The notes under the pieces were generated by a model. The model was not told the origin of the DNA, did no database searches, and saw only the letters and a list, made by a program, of their open reading frames with translations. 33,353 nt of DNA, taken from positions 1 to 33,353 of the forward strand of contig SHYR01000009.1 in the NCBI GenBank assembly GCA_009692705.1. The letters run 5' to 3'. Position 1 is the stretch's first letter. Each line of letters begins with the position of its first letter. The position numbers were made by a program, and so were the translations under genes. The DNA comes from Dehalococcoidia bacterium (GTDB taxonomy: Bacteria > Chloroflexota > Dehalococcoidia > UBA2979). This document shows positions 8,325 through 15,581 of the stretch, one piece after another.

Positions 8325-9653
8325 CTACCCTCGCAGGGACTCCTGTACGCCTCCCAGTCGTGCCAGTTCCCTCCAGAAGTCAGGATACGATACGGCGACC
8401 GCGCCCGAGTCGTCGATGGCGGTCTCCCCCTCCGCCAGCAGCGCCGCGACCGCGCCCAGCATCGCCAGCCGGTGGTCGCCCGATGAGCCCACGGCCGCGC
8501 CGCGCAGGCTCGCCCCGCCGCGCACGCGCATGCCGTCCGGCCGCTCCTCCACCGTCACGCCGAACGCGCGCAGCATCTCCGCGGTCGTCGCCACGCGGTC
8601 GGACTCCTTCACCCGCAGCTCCGCCGCGTCGCGGATCAGCGTCTCGCCGGAGGCGAGCGCGCCCGCCAGCGCGACCAGCGGCAGCTCGTCGATCGCGCGC
8701 GGCACCAGCGCACCACCCACCTCGACGCCGTGCAGCGCCGCCGAGCGCACAAGCAGGTCCGCGACCGGCTCGCCGCCGCTCTCGCGCTCCTCCAGCAGCT
8801 CGATCGCTGCGCCCATGCTCCAGAGGATGTCGAGCAGCCCGGTGCGCGTGGGGTTGACGCCGACGCCCGTGAGCAGCAGCTCGGCGTCCGGGTGCAGCGT
8901 CGCGGCGACGATCCACGGCGCGGCGGTCGAGATGTCGCCGGGCACTGTGACGTCGACGGCGCGCAGGTCGCCCGCGGGCGGCGTGAGCGTGACCGTCCCG
9001 CCGTCGATGGTGACGCCGGCGCCCATCGCGCGCAGCATGCGCTCGGTGTGATCGCGCGACTGCTCCGGCTCCACCACCGTGGTGGGGCCATCCGCCGCCA
9101 GCGCCGCCAGCAAGATCGACGACTTCACCTGCGCCGAGGCGACGCGCGACTCGATGCGCTGGCCGCCGCGCAGCGCGCCGCCGCGCACCACCAGCGGCGG
9201 CAGCCGGCCATCGGCGCGGCCGGACAGCTCCGCGCCCAGCGCGCGCAGCGGCTGCACGATGCGATCCATCGGCCGCCGTCGCAGCGAGGCGTCGCCGGTG
9301 AGCACCGCGAACATCGGCAGCCCGGCGAGCGCGCCGGTGAGCAGCCGCATCGTGGTCCCCGAGTTGCCGCAATCGAGCACGTCCTCGGGCTCGTGCAGCG
9401 ACGCGCGGCCCGCACCGTGCACCACCACCGCGCCGGCGCTGGCGGGCTCGATGTGAGCGCCGAGCGCCCGCAGGCAGGCGAGGGTGGAGCGCGTGTCCGC
9501 GGCATCGAGGAAGCCGTCGATGTGCGCACGCCCGCGCGCGAGCGCGTTGAGGATCAGCGCACGGTGGCTGATCGACTTGTCGCCCGGGATCGCGATCGTG
9601 CCGCGCAGGCGGGAGGGGCGGTGGACGGCGGCGGAGTGCAGGCCGGTGCTCAT
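8325..9653 (-). CDS. aroA: 3-phosphoshikimate 1-carboxyvinyltransferase (EPSP synthase)
   Basis: AroA condenses shikimate-3-phosphate with PEP on the way to chorismate, the precursor of the Trp and Tyr genes here. The 442-residue protein has PGDKSISHRAL (24-34), LDCGNSGTTMRLLTG (PEP site), RRPMDRIVQPLRALG, ESRVASAQVKSSILLA, RDHTERMLRAMG, VPGDISTAAPWIVAA, NPTRTGLLDIL and ELRVKESDR. The combination GDKS, SAQxK, RxHxE and NxxR matches the described class II signature (CP4-like); reduced glyphosate sensitivity is therefore possible but untested. ATG at 9653 lies 3 nt after the tyrA stop. Confidence 0.96.
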   Translation of the reverse strand: MSTGLHSAAVHRPSRLRGTIAIPGDKSISHRALILNALARGRAHIDGFLDAADTRSTLACLRALGAHIEPASAGAVVVHGAGRASLHEPEDVLDCGNSGTTMRLLTGALAGLPMFAVLTGDASLRRRPMDRIVQPLRALGAELSGRADGRLPPLVVRGGALRGGQRIESRVASAQVKSSILLAALAADGPTTVVEPEQSRDHTERMLRAMGAGVTIDGGTVTLTPPAGDLRAVDVTVPGDISTAAPWIVAATLHPDAELLLTGVGVNPTRTGLLDILWSMGAAIELLEERESGGEPVADLLVRSAALHGVEVGGALVPRAIDELPLVALAGALASGETLIRDAAELRVKESDRVATTAEMLRAFGVTVEERPDGMRVRGGASLRGAAVGSSGDHRLAMLGAVAALLAEGETAIDDSGAVAVSYPDFWRELARLGGVQESLRG

Positions 9654-9656
9654 CGG

Positions 9657-10691
9657 CTACTCGCGGCGTGTCAGGCGTTGCCGCCGCTCGAGCTCGGCGA
9701 GCCGCGCCTCGTTCGCGTCGCCGATCTGGCGCATCTTCTCGGTCATGGCGTCACCCAGCATCATGCGGGCGAAATCACCGCTGGGCAGGGCGGTGCCAGA
9801 CTTCTCGTCCACCTCCGTGCGCCCGACCGCCCCTTCGATGAAGGTCGAGTAGTCCCAGTTCGCCTGGGCCAGCGCGCGGAACAGCTCCTCCTCGCTGCCC
9901 GCGCGCTCGATCAACTGCTGGAGGTCGCGCAGGGCCGCCCGGTAGCGGGTCAGCCAGTGCACGATCTGCTCGCGGTTGGTCTGGATGATGTCGAACGCCA
10001 TGTTCGGCTCGGTGCCTGTCAGGCGGGTCGCGTCGCGGAAGCCGCCCGCGGCGAGCAGTGAGAGCTCCGGCCACGCCTCCGAGCCGCGCGTGAGCGAGAA
10101 CAGCGCGTGCGCGGCCAGCAGCGGCAGGTGTGAGATCGCCGCGACGTAGGCGTCGTGCTCGCTCGCGTCCATGAACATCGTGCGTGCGCCCATGATCTCG
10201 ACGAGCTTGCGCACCGTCTCGACCGCGGTCTCGGAAGCGCCCGGCGATGGGACGATGACCCAGCGCGCGCCCTCGAACAGCGCGGCGCCGGCGGACGCGG
10301 GGCCCGCCTCCGTCTTCCCGGCCATCGGGTGCCCGCCGACGAACGCGACCGTGGGCGGGAGCGCTTGCTGCGCCCACACCATCACCTCGCCCTTGGTGGA
10401 GGCCGTGTCGGTCACGACGGCGCCGGGGACCAGCGCGGGCGCGATCTCCTCGAGCAATTGGCGCAGCGCCAGCGCGGGCACCGCGAGGATCACCACCGCA
10501 GCGCCCGCGACGGCGGCGGCCGCGCTGTCCGCCTCGCGGTCGAGCGCGCCGATCGTCCGCGCGCGGCGCTGGTGGTCGCGCTCGCGGTCGTAGCCGACGA
10601 CCTCAAGGTCTGGGAGGGCGCCGCTGCTCCTGAGGCGCAGCCCGATCGAGGCCCCGATCAGGCCGGTCCCGATGATCGCGACTCTTGGCAT
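9657..10691 (-). CDS. tyrA: Prephenate dehydrogenase
   Basis: TyrA oxidatively decarboxylates prephenate to 4-hydroxyphenylpyruvate using NAD(P)+. The 344-residue protein begins with a Rossmann motif GTGLIG (8-13). It has VVGYDRERDHQRRA, VVILAVPALAL, VVTDTASTKGEVM, FVGGHPMAGKTEAGP with the conserved catalytic-region His, the VAAISHLPLLAAHALF helix and AAGGFRDATRLTGTEP. The C-terminal part lacks an obvious ACT domain, so feedback control by tyrosine is not evident. An arogenate specificity cannot be excluded. It heads the tyrA-aroA-remA-gmk cluster, and a TACGAT hexamer 33 bp upstream could be a -10 element. Confidence 0.94.
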   Translation of the reverse strand: MPRVAIIGTGLIGASIGLRLRSSGALPDLEVVGYDRERDHQRRARTIGALDREADSAAAAVAGAAVVILAVPALALRQLLEEIAPALVPGAVVTDTASTKGEVMVWAQQALPPTVAFVGGHPMAGKTEAGPASAGAALFEGARWVIVPSPGASETAVETVRKLVEIMGARTMFMDASEHDAYVAAISHLPLLAAHALFSLTRGSEAWPELSLLAAGGFRDATRLTGTEPNMAFDIIQTNREQIVHWLTRYRAALRDLQQLIERAGSEEELFRALAQANWDYSTFIEGAVGRTEVDEKSGTALPSGDFARMMLGDAMTEKMRQIGDANEARLAELERRQRLTRRE

Positions 10692-10743
10692 CTAGGTGGC
10701 ACTCCCAGCCGCACCGGGCATCGGGGGCATCGTAGCACGCCCG

Positions 10744-11307
10744 CTAGGACGCGTTATCGGCCATGATCAACCAGCGCAGCTCCCGCTCATCGGCTGCTAC
10801 CGTCGCCAGCGGTAGCGTGTGCCGGGCGACGATATCGACCACCGCCGGGCGGGTTCCGGCGGCCGCCAGCAGCTCGGCGCCCAGCCGCGCGTGGTGCCAC
10901 AGCGACCACAGAGCGCGGCGCCAGCGCGGGCCGCGCTCCGAGGCCAGCCGCTTGACGAGGCGCGGCGAGAGCGCGTGCAGCAACACGAACCGCACGCGGT
11001 CGCCCCGCCGCAGCGAGCCCTTGCCCGCGTCGTGCAGCAGTCCCGCGACCAGCAGATCGCTCGCAGGCGCCGGGTCGACGTGGTGTTGCAGCCACAGCAT
11101 CACGTCCACCGCCTGGCGGCGGTCGTGCGGCTCCATCTGCAGGAACAGCCGCAGCTGCGAGGGGCTGAGCAGGCGACGCACCTCGGCGGCGTCGCCGGGT
11201 GTGAGACGGGGGCGCAGGCTGCGCAGGAACTGTCCCGCGCGGTAGGCCGCGCGGCGCCGCAGGTGGCTCGCTGCCCCGCCCGCCGATGCGCTAGCCAGGT
11301 TAGCCAA
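10744..11307 (-). CDS. HD-domain phosphohydrolase-like protein
   Basis: This 187-residue protein has an HD-superfamily core. It includes QAVDVMLWLQHHVD (upstream His), LLVAGLLHDAGKG with the His92-Asp93 pair, SLWHHARLGAELLAAAG and VVDIVARHTLP. These supply most of the usual metal ligands, so phosphohydrolase activity on a nucleotide or phosphoester is plausible; the substrate is not readable from sequence. The start is TTG at 11307, overlapping the end of the upstream site-2-protease gene by 8 nt, so the two are coupled. The N-terminus is Arg-rich and non-hydrophobic, indicating a cytoplasmic protein. Confidence 0.8.
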   Translation of the reverse strand: MANLASASAGGAASHLRRRAAYRAGQFLRSLRPRLTPGDAAEVRRLLSPSQLRLFLQMEPHDRRQAVDVMLWLQHHVDPAPASDLLVAGLLHDAGKGSLRRGDRVRFVLLHALSPRLVKRLASERGPRWRRALWSLWHHARLGAELLAAAGTRPAVVDIVARHTLPLATVAADERELRWLIMADNAS

Positions 11308-12034
11308 GGAGCACCTCGCCGCCGCCGACGAAGAGGTCGAGGCAGAGCCGGATCAGCGGGTTCATGACCGCGAACAGCGGGCTGTAGCCGCTGAAGAACG
11401 GCATCAGCACCAGCAGGATCAGCAGGCCGGGGCCCCACGCCTCGAGCCGCATCAGCGGGCGCGCGAGCGCGCGCGGCAGCACACCCACCGCCACGCGGAA
11501 GCCGTCCAGCGGCGCCAGCGGGACCAGGTTGAACACCGCCAGCAGCACGTTCAGCAGCACGATCGTGCCGAGGAAGAGCCCGACCAGATCCGAGGGCGTG
11601 CGCGTCCACAACTGCGCGTAGGACCCCGCCAGCCCCGGGTCGACGAAGGGGTGGTGGAACGGTACCAGGCCGAGCCGGATCGGCACGCTCGCCAGGCCCG
11701 CCAGCAAGAGGTTCGCCAGCGGCCCGCCGCTCGCGATCAGCGCCATCGCGTAGCGCGGATGGCGCGCGCGTCGTGGGTCCACCGGCACCGGGCGCGCCCA
11801 GCCGAAGCCCGCGAAGAGGATCAGCAGCGAGCCCGCCGGGTCGAGGTGCGCCCGCGGGTCGAGCGTGAGGCGGCCCGCCGCGCGCGGCGTGGGGTCGCCG
11901 AGCGCGGTCGCGATCAGGGCATGCGAGAATTCGTGGAACGAGAGGCCGACGAGCATCGAGAAGACGAAGGCTGCGACGAGGATTAGAAACGCGGCCGGCG
12001 AGTCGCCGATCACCGAGAGGTAGCTCAGGACCAT
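11300..12034 (-). CDS. Site-2-protease family membrane metalloprotease (M50-like)
   Basis: The 244-residue integral membrane protein carries the zinc motif HEFSH (34-38) within its second hydrophobic segment. It also has the second conserved block NLVPLAPLDGFRV, equivalent to the NxxPxxxxDG element with the third zinc ligand. About five or six transmembrane segments are visible and no PDZ domain, so it belongs to the compact family often annotated as Zn-peptidase M50 (rhomboid-independent). Substrate is unknown. I place the start at ATG 12034, at the family N-terminus; the frame stays open to a GTG at 12097. It overlaps the HD-domain gene downstream. Confidence 0.88.
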   Translation of the reverse strand: MVLSYLSVIGDSPAAFLILVAAFVFSMLVGLSFHEFSHALIATALGDPTPRAAGRLTLDPRAHLDPAGSLLILFAGFGWARPVPVDPRRARHPRYAMALIASGGPLANLLLAGLASVPIRLGLVPFHHPFVDPGLAGSYAQLWTRTPSDLVGLFLGTIVLLNVLLAVFNLVPLAPLDGFRVAVGVLPRALARPLMRLEAWGPGLLILLVLMPFFSGYSPLFAVMNPLIRLCLDLFVGGGEVLLG

Positions 12035-12078
12035 GAAGCTCGCGTCGCCATCTGTTCCAGCATACCCCGGCTGCCGCG

Positions 12079-12108
12079 TTGACACTGTTTTTCGCACGTC
12101 CGTACTCT
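12079..12108 (+). promoter_or_regulatory. Promoter of the TolB-like/transglycosylase pair
   Basis: A consensus TTGACA (12079-12084), 18-nt spacer and TACTCT (12103-12108) predict a start near 12115, about 70 nt before the ATG at 12185. On the opposite strand GTGTCA (12085-12080) and TATGCT (12064-12059) could serve the site-2-protease gene with a short 15-nt spacer. The two -35 boxes would overlap in a divergent arrangement. Confidence 0.55.
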
Positions 12109-12184
12109 AGATGGCGACCGCTCGGCCAGAGCGGCCACAGTGTCGGATCGGCGGGGTCCGGCGCGCACGCTCGTGCGAGGAACG

Positions 12185-13306
12185 ATGCGACCCCGCCACG
12201 TCGCCATCATCGGCTTGCTGATCCCGCTCGCGGGCGCCGCGCTCGCGGCGGCGCTTGTCGTGCGCTCGATGCGCGGCCCGGCGGGCGCCGGGTCCGGCGC
12301 GAGCGGCGTACCAGCGCTGATCTTCGCCGAGTACGGCCCCACCGCAGATCGCGTCTACAGCGCCCCCGCCGACGACCTCGCGCGGCGCACGCTGGTGGCG
12401 ACGATCGAGCACGCGGAGGGCTGGAGCATCACGCCCGCCTCCGCCATGGCCGGGTCGCTCGTCGCCTATACCGTGCTGGGGCCGGGCGCGGCGGCGCGCC
12501 GCGACGCGCCGGCCGAGCTCTGGCTGCTCGACGTGGCGACCGGCACCCAGAGGCGGCTGGCACGCGACGCCGACCTGCTCGTGCCGCCGGCGTTCGACCA
12601 GCGCGGGGAGCGCGTGGCGTATCGCAGCACCAACGGCGACGGGGAGCAGCGCCTCGTGCGCGTCGATCTGCAGCGCGGCGCGCAGCGCGTGCTGCACCGC
12701 GACGCAGATGATTTCGGCGTCTACCCGCTTGGCTTCGACGCGGACGGCGCGCTGCTCTTCGCGGCGCTGTCGACCGCGGGCACCGACGTCTTCCGCCTGC
12801 GGGATGGCGAGCAGCCTCAGGCCCTGCTACACGCCTCCGACGAGCTGGCGCGCGACTGGCGGATCTCGCCCGACGGCCGCTCGCTCTCCTACCTCGCGCC
12901 GCAGCTCGAGCTGGAGCGCGTGGTGTATCGCCTGCACGTAGTGGGGATTGCGGGCGGTGACGCGCAGCGGCTCGCCTCACTCCCCGGGCAGCAGCTCGCG
13001 CCGGTGTGGACGCCGTCCGGTGACGCCATCACGGTGGGCCGCGACGCCTATCCGGCCGCCAGCGCGGCGGCCGTCACGCTCTCGCTCGCGGGCGGGGCCC
13101 CCCGCGCGCTGCCCGCGCCCGAGCGCGGCTTCGACGCGCCGCTGGGTTGGAGCCCGGACGGCCGCTACCTCGCGGCCCGCGGCTTCGATGGCGCGAGCGC
13201 ATACGCCCCCGGCCGCGAGTGGCTGATCGTGATCGCGGACGGCGCTCGCCGGACGCTTGAGGGCCGCAGCGAGCTGATCTTCATTGGCTGGCTGGCGAGT
13301 GGCTGA
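12185..13306 (+). CDS. Membrane-anchored TolB-like beta-propeller protein
   Basis: This 373-residue protein begins with a signal-anchor (HVAIIGLLIPLAGAALAAAL, residues 5-24) and lacks a clear signal-peptidase site, so it is probably tethered outside the membrane. The rest is built of WD40/PD40-like blades: ELWLLDVATGTQRRLARDAD, PAFDQRGERVAYRSTNGDG, WRISPDGRSLSYLAP, PVWTPSGDAITVGRD and LGWSPDGRYLAARGFDG. Such domains usually bind proteins or glycans. The ATG at 12185 has GAGGA just upstream; a GTG at 12140 would add 15 residues without hydrophobic character. Its end overlaps the next gene, implying a functional pair with the lytic-transglycosylase-like protein. Confidence 0.8.
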   Translation: MRPRHVAIIGLLIPLAGAALAAALVVRSMRGPAGAGSGASGVPALIFAEYGPTADRVYSAPADDLARRTLVATIEHAEGWSITPASAMAGSLVAYTVLGPGAAARRDAPAELWLLDVATGTQRRLARDADLLVPPAFDQRGERVAYRSTNGDGEQRLVRVDLQRGAQRVLHRDADDFGVYPLGFDADGALLFAALSTAGTDVFRLRDGEQPQALLHASDELARDWRISPDGRSLSYLAPQLELERVVYRLHVVGIAGGDAQRLASLPGQQLAPVWTPSGDAITVGRDAYPAASAAAVTLSLAGGAPRALPAPERGFDAPLGWSPDGRYLAARGFDGASAYAPGREWLIVIADGARRTLEGRSELIFIGWLASG

Positions 13307-14645
13307 GCGCAAGCTGCCGCGCGCGTGGTTGCTCCCGGCCGCCGTGCTGCTGGCCACGCTCGCACTGGCGGCGAGCGGCGGCCAGCGGCGCGCTGCGGCC
13401 TGCGCGTTCCTGCGCACTCCCTCCGCCTACGAGGCTGAGCAGGCACGCACCAGCTACCTGGCGGCGATCGATGCCGCCGCCGTGGACGGACTGTTCCCTG
13501 GCGACTCCTACTTCGGGCTGCCGCAGTTGATGGCGGGTACGCGTGCTGCGCGCGTGCCCGCGGCGCGGCGCGTGCCGTCGACGGTGTTGAAGGCCATTAG
13601 CTGGGAGGAGTCCACGCTCACGATGGCCTCGCGTGCGACTCGCTTCGAGTCCACCGGCCCGGCACTCGTCTCCTTTGACTGCGGCCACGGGGCGATGCAG
13701 GTGACGACGGGGATGACGGTACCGCTGGGCACCGGCGCCGACGCCAGCGCGCGGCAGGTGAACGTGGCCACGCATTACGTCTATAACGTGGCACGCGGTG
13801 TGGCGATCCTCGCCGACAAGTGGAACCAGGCGCCCGCGCTGCGCCCGATCGTCGGCACGGACACCGGCGGGGACCCCAACCTGATCGAGAACTGGTACTA
13901 CGCGGTGTGGGCGTACAACGGCTTCGCGGGGCCCGGCTCCAGCTCCACGAACCATCCGCTCGACCCGCTGCTCGGGGCGTGGCCGCGCCCGGCATACCGC
14001 TGCGACGGCACGCAGGCACGCAATCGCTATCCGTACCAGGAGCTGGTCTGGGGCTGCATGGCGAACCCCCCGGAGCGGTTCGGCAGGAAGCTGTGGACTC
14101 CGCTCCCGGCGACGCTCCCCGACTTCTCGCTGCCGCAGTTCTTCGGGCCGATGTCGCTGGCGCGCTGGGTCTTCCCGTACTCCGGCATGGACCTGCCGAC
14201 GGCGCAGCCCGCTCACCTGGATCTCGGCGCCGGTGCGCCGCCGGGCTTCCGCGATCGCGCGCTCGGCGCGCCCACGCTCGGCATCAGCAGCGGCTCCGTG
14301 GTGATCCGGCTCAACGGCACGCCGCAGGAGCAGCGGGCCACCATCCGCGTCCAGAACCCCGGCACCGGCATCCTGACGTGGTACGCGAGCTCCACCGACC
14401 GCTGGATCGTCGTGGACCCGCCCGCGGGCGTGGCGCTGGGCAGCGACGTCGCCTGTGCGGCGCCGGACTGCACGCGCGAGGCCGCAGTCACGATCACCGT
14501 TAACCCCACGCTGCTGCCGCAGGCGAACCTGGTGGGCACACTGCGCATCACCGCGGCGAACGGCCAGCTCAGCGAGCGCAGCGTGCGCGTGGAGGTCAAC
14601 GCCAACTTCGATGTCGCCGCGCCCGGCACCGGCCGCGCGTACTGA
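13299..14645 (+). CDS. Secreted lytic-transglycosylase-like protein with C-terminal Ig/BACON-like domain
   Basis: The 448-residue product has an N-terminal signal segment (LLPAAVLLATLALAASGG) and is probably exported. Residues 90-250 recall the lysozyme/SLT fold: VLKAISWEESTL with candidate catalytic Glu103 or Glu104, CGHGAMQVTTGM (like the GxMQ loop), YVYNVARGVAILADKWNQ and NWYYAVWAYNGFAG. From about residue 328, beta-rich sequence (RATIRVQNPGTGILTWYAS, VTITVNPTLL, GTLRITAANGQ) resembles a BACON/Ig-like module that may bind carbohydrate or wall. The GTG start at 13299 overlaps the previous stop (GTGGCTGA); a TTG at 13284 is less likely. Peptidoglycan cleavage is inferred from fold-level similarity. 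Confidence 0.75.
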   Translation: MAERKLPRAWLLPAAVLLATLALAASGGQRRAAACAFLRTPSAYEAEQARTSYLAAIDAAAVDGLFPGDSYFGLPQLMAGTRAARVPAARRVPSTVLKAISWEESTLTMASRATRFESTGPALVSFDCGHGAMQVTTGMTVPLGTGADASARQVNVATHYVYNVARGVAILADKWNQAPALRPIVGTDTGGDPNLIENWYYAVWAYNGFAGPGSSSTNHPLDPLLGAWPRPAYRCDGTQARNRYPYQELVWGCMANPPERFGRKLWTPLPATLPDFSLPQFFGPMSLARWVFPYSGMDLPTAQPAHLDLGAGAPPGFRDRALGAPTLGISSGSVVIRLNGTPQEQRATIRVQNPGTGILTWYASSTDRWIVVDPPAGVALGSDVACAAPDCTREAAVTITVNPTLLPQANLVGTLRITAANGQLSERSVRVEVNANFDVAAPGTGRAY

Positions 14646-14666
14646 GCCCGCGGCGGCCGGCCGCCC

Positions 14667-14672
14667 TATACT
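14667..14672 (+). promoter_or_regulatory. Candidate -10 box (TATACT) before the DUF6391 gene
   Basis: TATACT stands out in a very GC-rich spacer 20 bp after the transglycosylase-like gene. No good -35 is seen 16-18 nt upstream. The predicted start near 14679 precedes both possible GTG starts of the next gene. Confidence 0.35.
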
Positions 14673-14723
14673 CGGCTACTCGGCGCATCCCCCGTGCGCC
14701 CGCAGCACGAAGGCGGCGCAACC

Positions 14724-15215
14724 GTGGTTCCGGCGATCCGACGCTGGCTCGACGCCGTACGGCGCAATCACGCGCTGGAGCACGCCACGGTCGCGGTGCT
14801 ACTGGCGCGCCACGGACCCGCGCGTCTCGCCGGCCGCGCCGGCGCCGAGGGCTTCTTCATCGTTACCGAGCACACGCCCGAGGAGGTCGCCTCCTGCGCC
14901 GACGAGGCGCTGCGGCGTCTTCAGCGCGGCGAGTCCTCGCTCGCCGTCTCACCGCTCTGCGGCACCAACATCGCGGTCGCGGGGCTGCTCGCCGCAGCGG
15001 CGGCCACCGCCGTGCTGGCAGCGCCGGGCGGCCGCGGGCGGTTTCTGAACGCCTTCACCGCCGCGATGCTGGCGGCGCTCGCCGCACAGCCGGTGGGCCG
15101 GCTGGTGCAGCGCCGGCTCACGACCCGCGCCGACCTCGATGGCTTGCAGATCGTCGCCACGCGCCGCCTCGCCGGGCCGCTGCTCAAGGTATACACGCGG
15201 CCGGCGCGGTCCTGA
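14724..15215 (+). CDS. DUF6391 family membrane protein
   Basis: This 163-residue protein opens with the family hallmark RRNHALEHATVAVLLARHG. It continues with FIVTEHTPEEVASCADEALRRL and LAVSPLCGTNIAVAGLLAA, followed by two hydrophobic segments (about residues 83-122). The HxxEH-like pair (HALEH) and the conserved Cys suggest a buried polar or metal site, but no function is established for the family. GTG at 14724 is chosen because it has GAAGG upstream and places the NHALEH motif near the N-terminus; GTG at 14694 is an alternative. Confidence 0.78.
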   Translation: MVPAIRRWLDAVRRNHALEHATVAVLLARHGPARLAGRAGAEGFFIVTEHTPEEVASCADEALRRLQRGESSLAVSPLCGTNIAVAGLLAAAAATAVLAAPGGRGRFLNAFTAAMLAALAAQPVGRLVQRRLTTRADLDGLQIVATRRLAGPLLKVYTRPARS

Positions 15216-15272
15216 GCGGGGGTGGCGACAGCGCCCCACGATCGCGCATGCTCAGATCGTCCGCTGGCGCGC

Positions 15273-15348
15273 GCCCCCGTAGCTCAGAGGACAGAGCAGT
15301 GGATTTCTACTCCACTGGTCGGAGGTTCGAATCCTTCCGGGGGCGCCA
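15273..15348 (+). tRNA. tRNA-Arg (anticodon TCT)
   Basis: The 76-nt cloverleaf has acceptor GCCCCCG pairing with CGGGGGC, D-stem GCTC/GAGC, anticodon stem GTGGA/TCCAC with loop TTTCTAC (TCT reads AGA/AGG), T-stem GGAGG/CCTTC (one G-U) with loop TTCGAAT, discriminator G73 and an encoded CCA. No tRNA neighbours it, and no integrase or attachment-site duplication is visible. Confidence 0.97.
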
Positions 15349-15456
15349 GGCCCGCCGCCGGCCGGGTGTCCGCTGGTGCGGGCCGTCGGCCGCGCAGCCG
15401 CGACGCGGGCACGGGCTGCGTACCCGCACGTCGCGCAGAAATCGCGCGCCAGCGTA

Positions 15457-15485
15457 GTGCCACAGCCGCACTGCCCCCCTACGAT
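15457..15485 (+). promoter_or_regulatory. Candidate promoter ahead of the methyltransferase/ATP-grasp gene
   Basis: GTGCCA (15457-15462), a 17-nt spacer and TACGAT (15480-15485) form a plausible promoter about 95 nt before the ATG at 15582. A near-duplicate CTACGATGGAGT follows at 15494-15505, giving two TACGAT boxes 15 bp apart; either may be used. The rest of the 15349-15581 spacer shows nothing else clear. Confidence 0.35.
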
Positions 15486-15581
15486 TGAGTCCTCTACGAT
15501 GGAGTGACCGGCGCGTCCCGGGTCGCCGTGACCCGCTCGTGCCGCGCCGGGCGTCCGCCTGCGAGGCGGGGGAGTGAGCCC

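Noticed and set aside
15273-15348. tRNA-Arg as an integration site of a mobile element
   Set aside because: No integrase, no repeated tRNA 3' end and no composition shift downstream were found.
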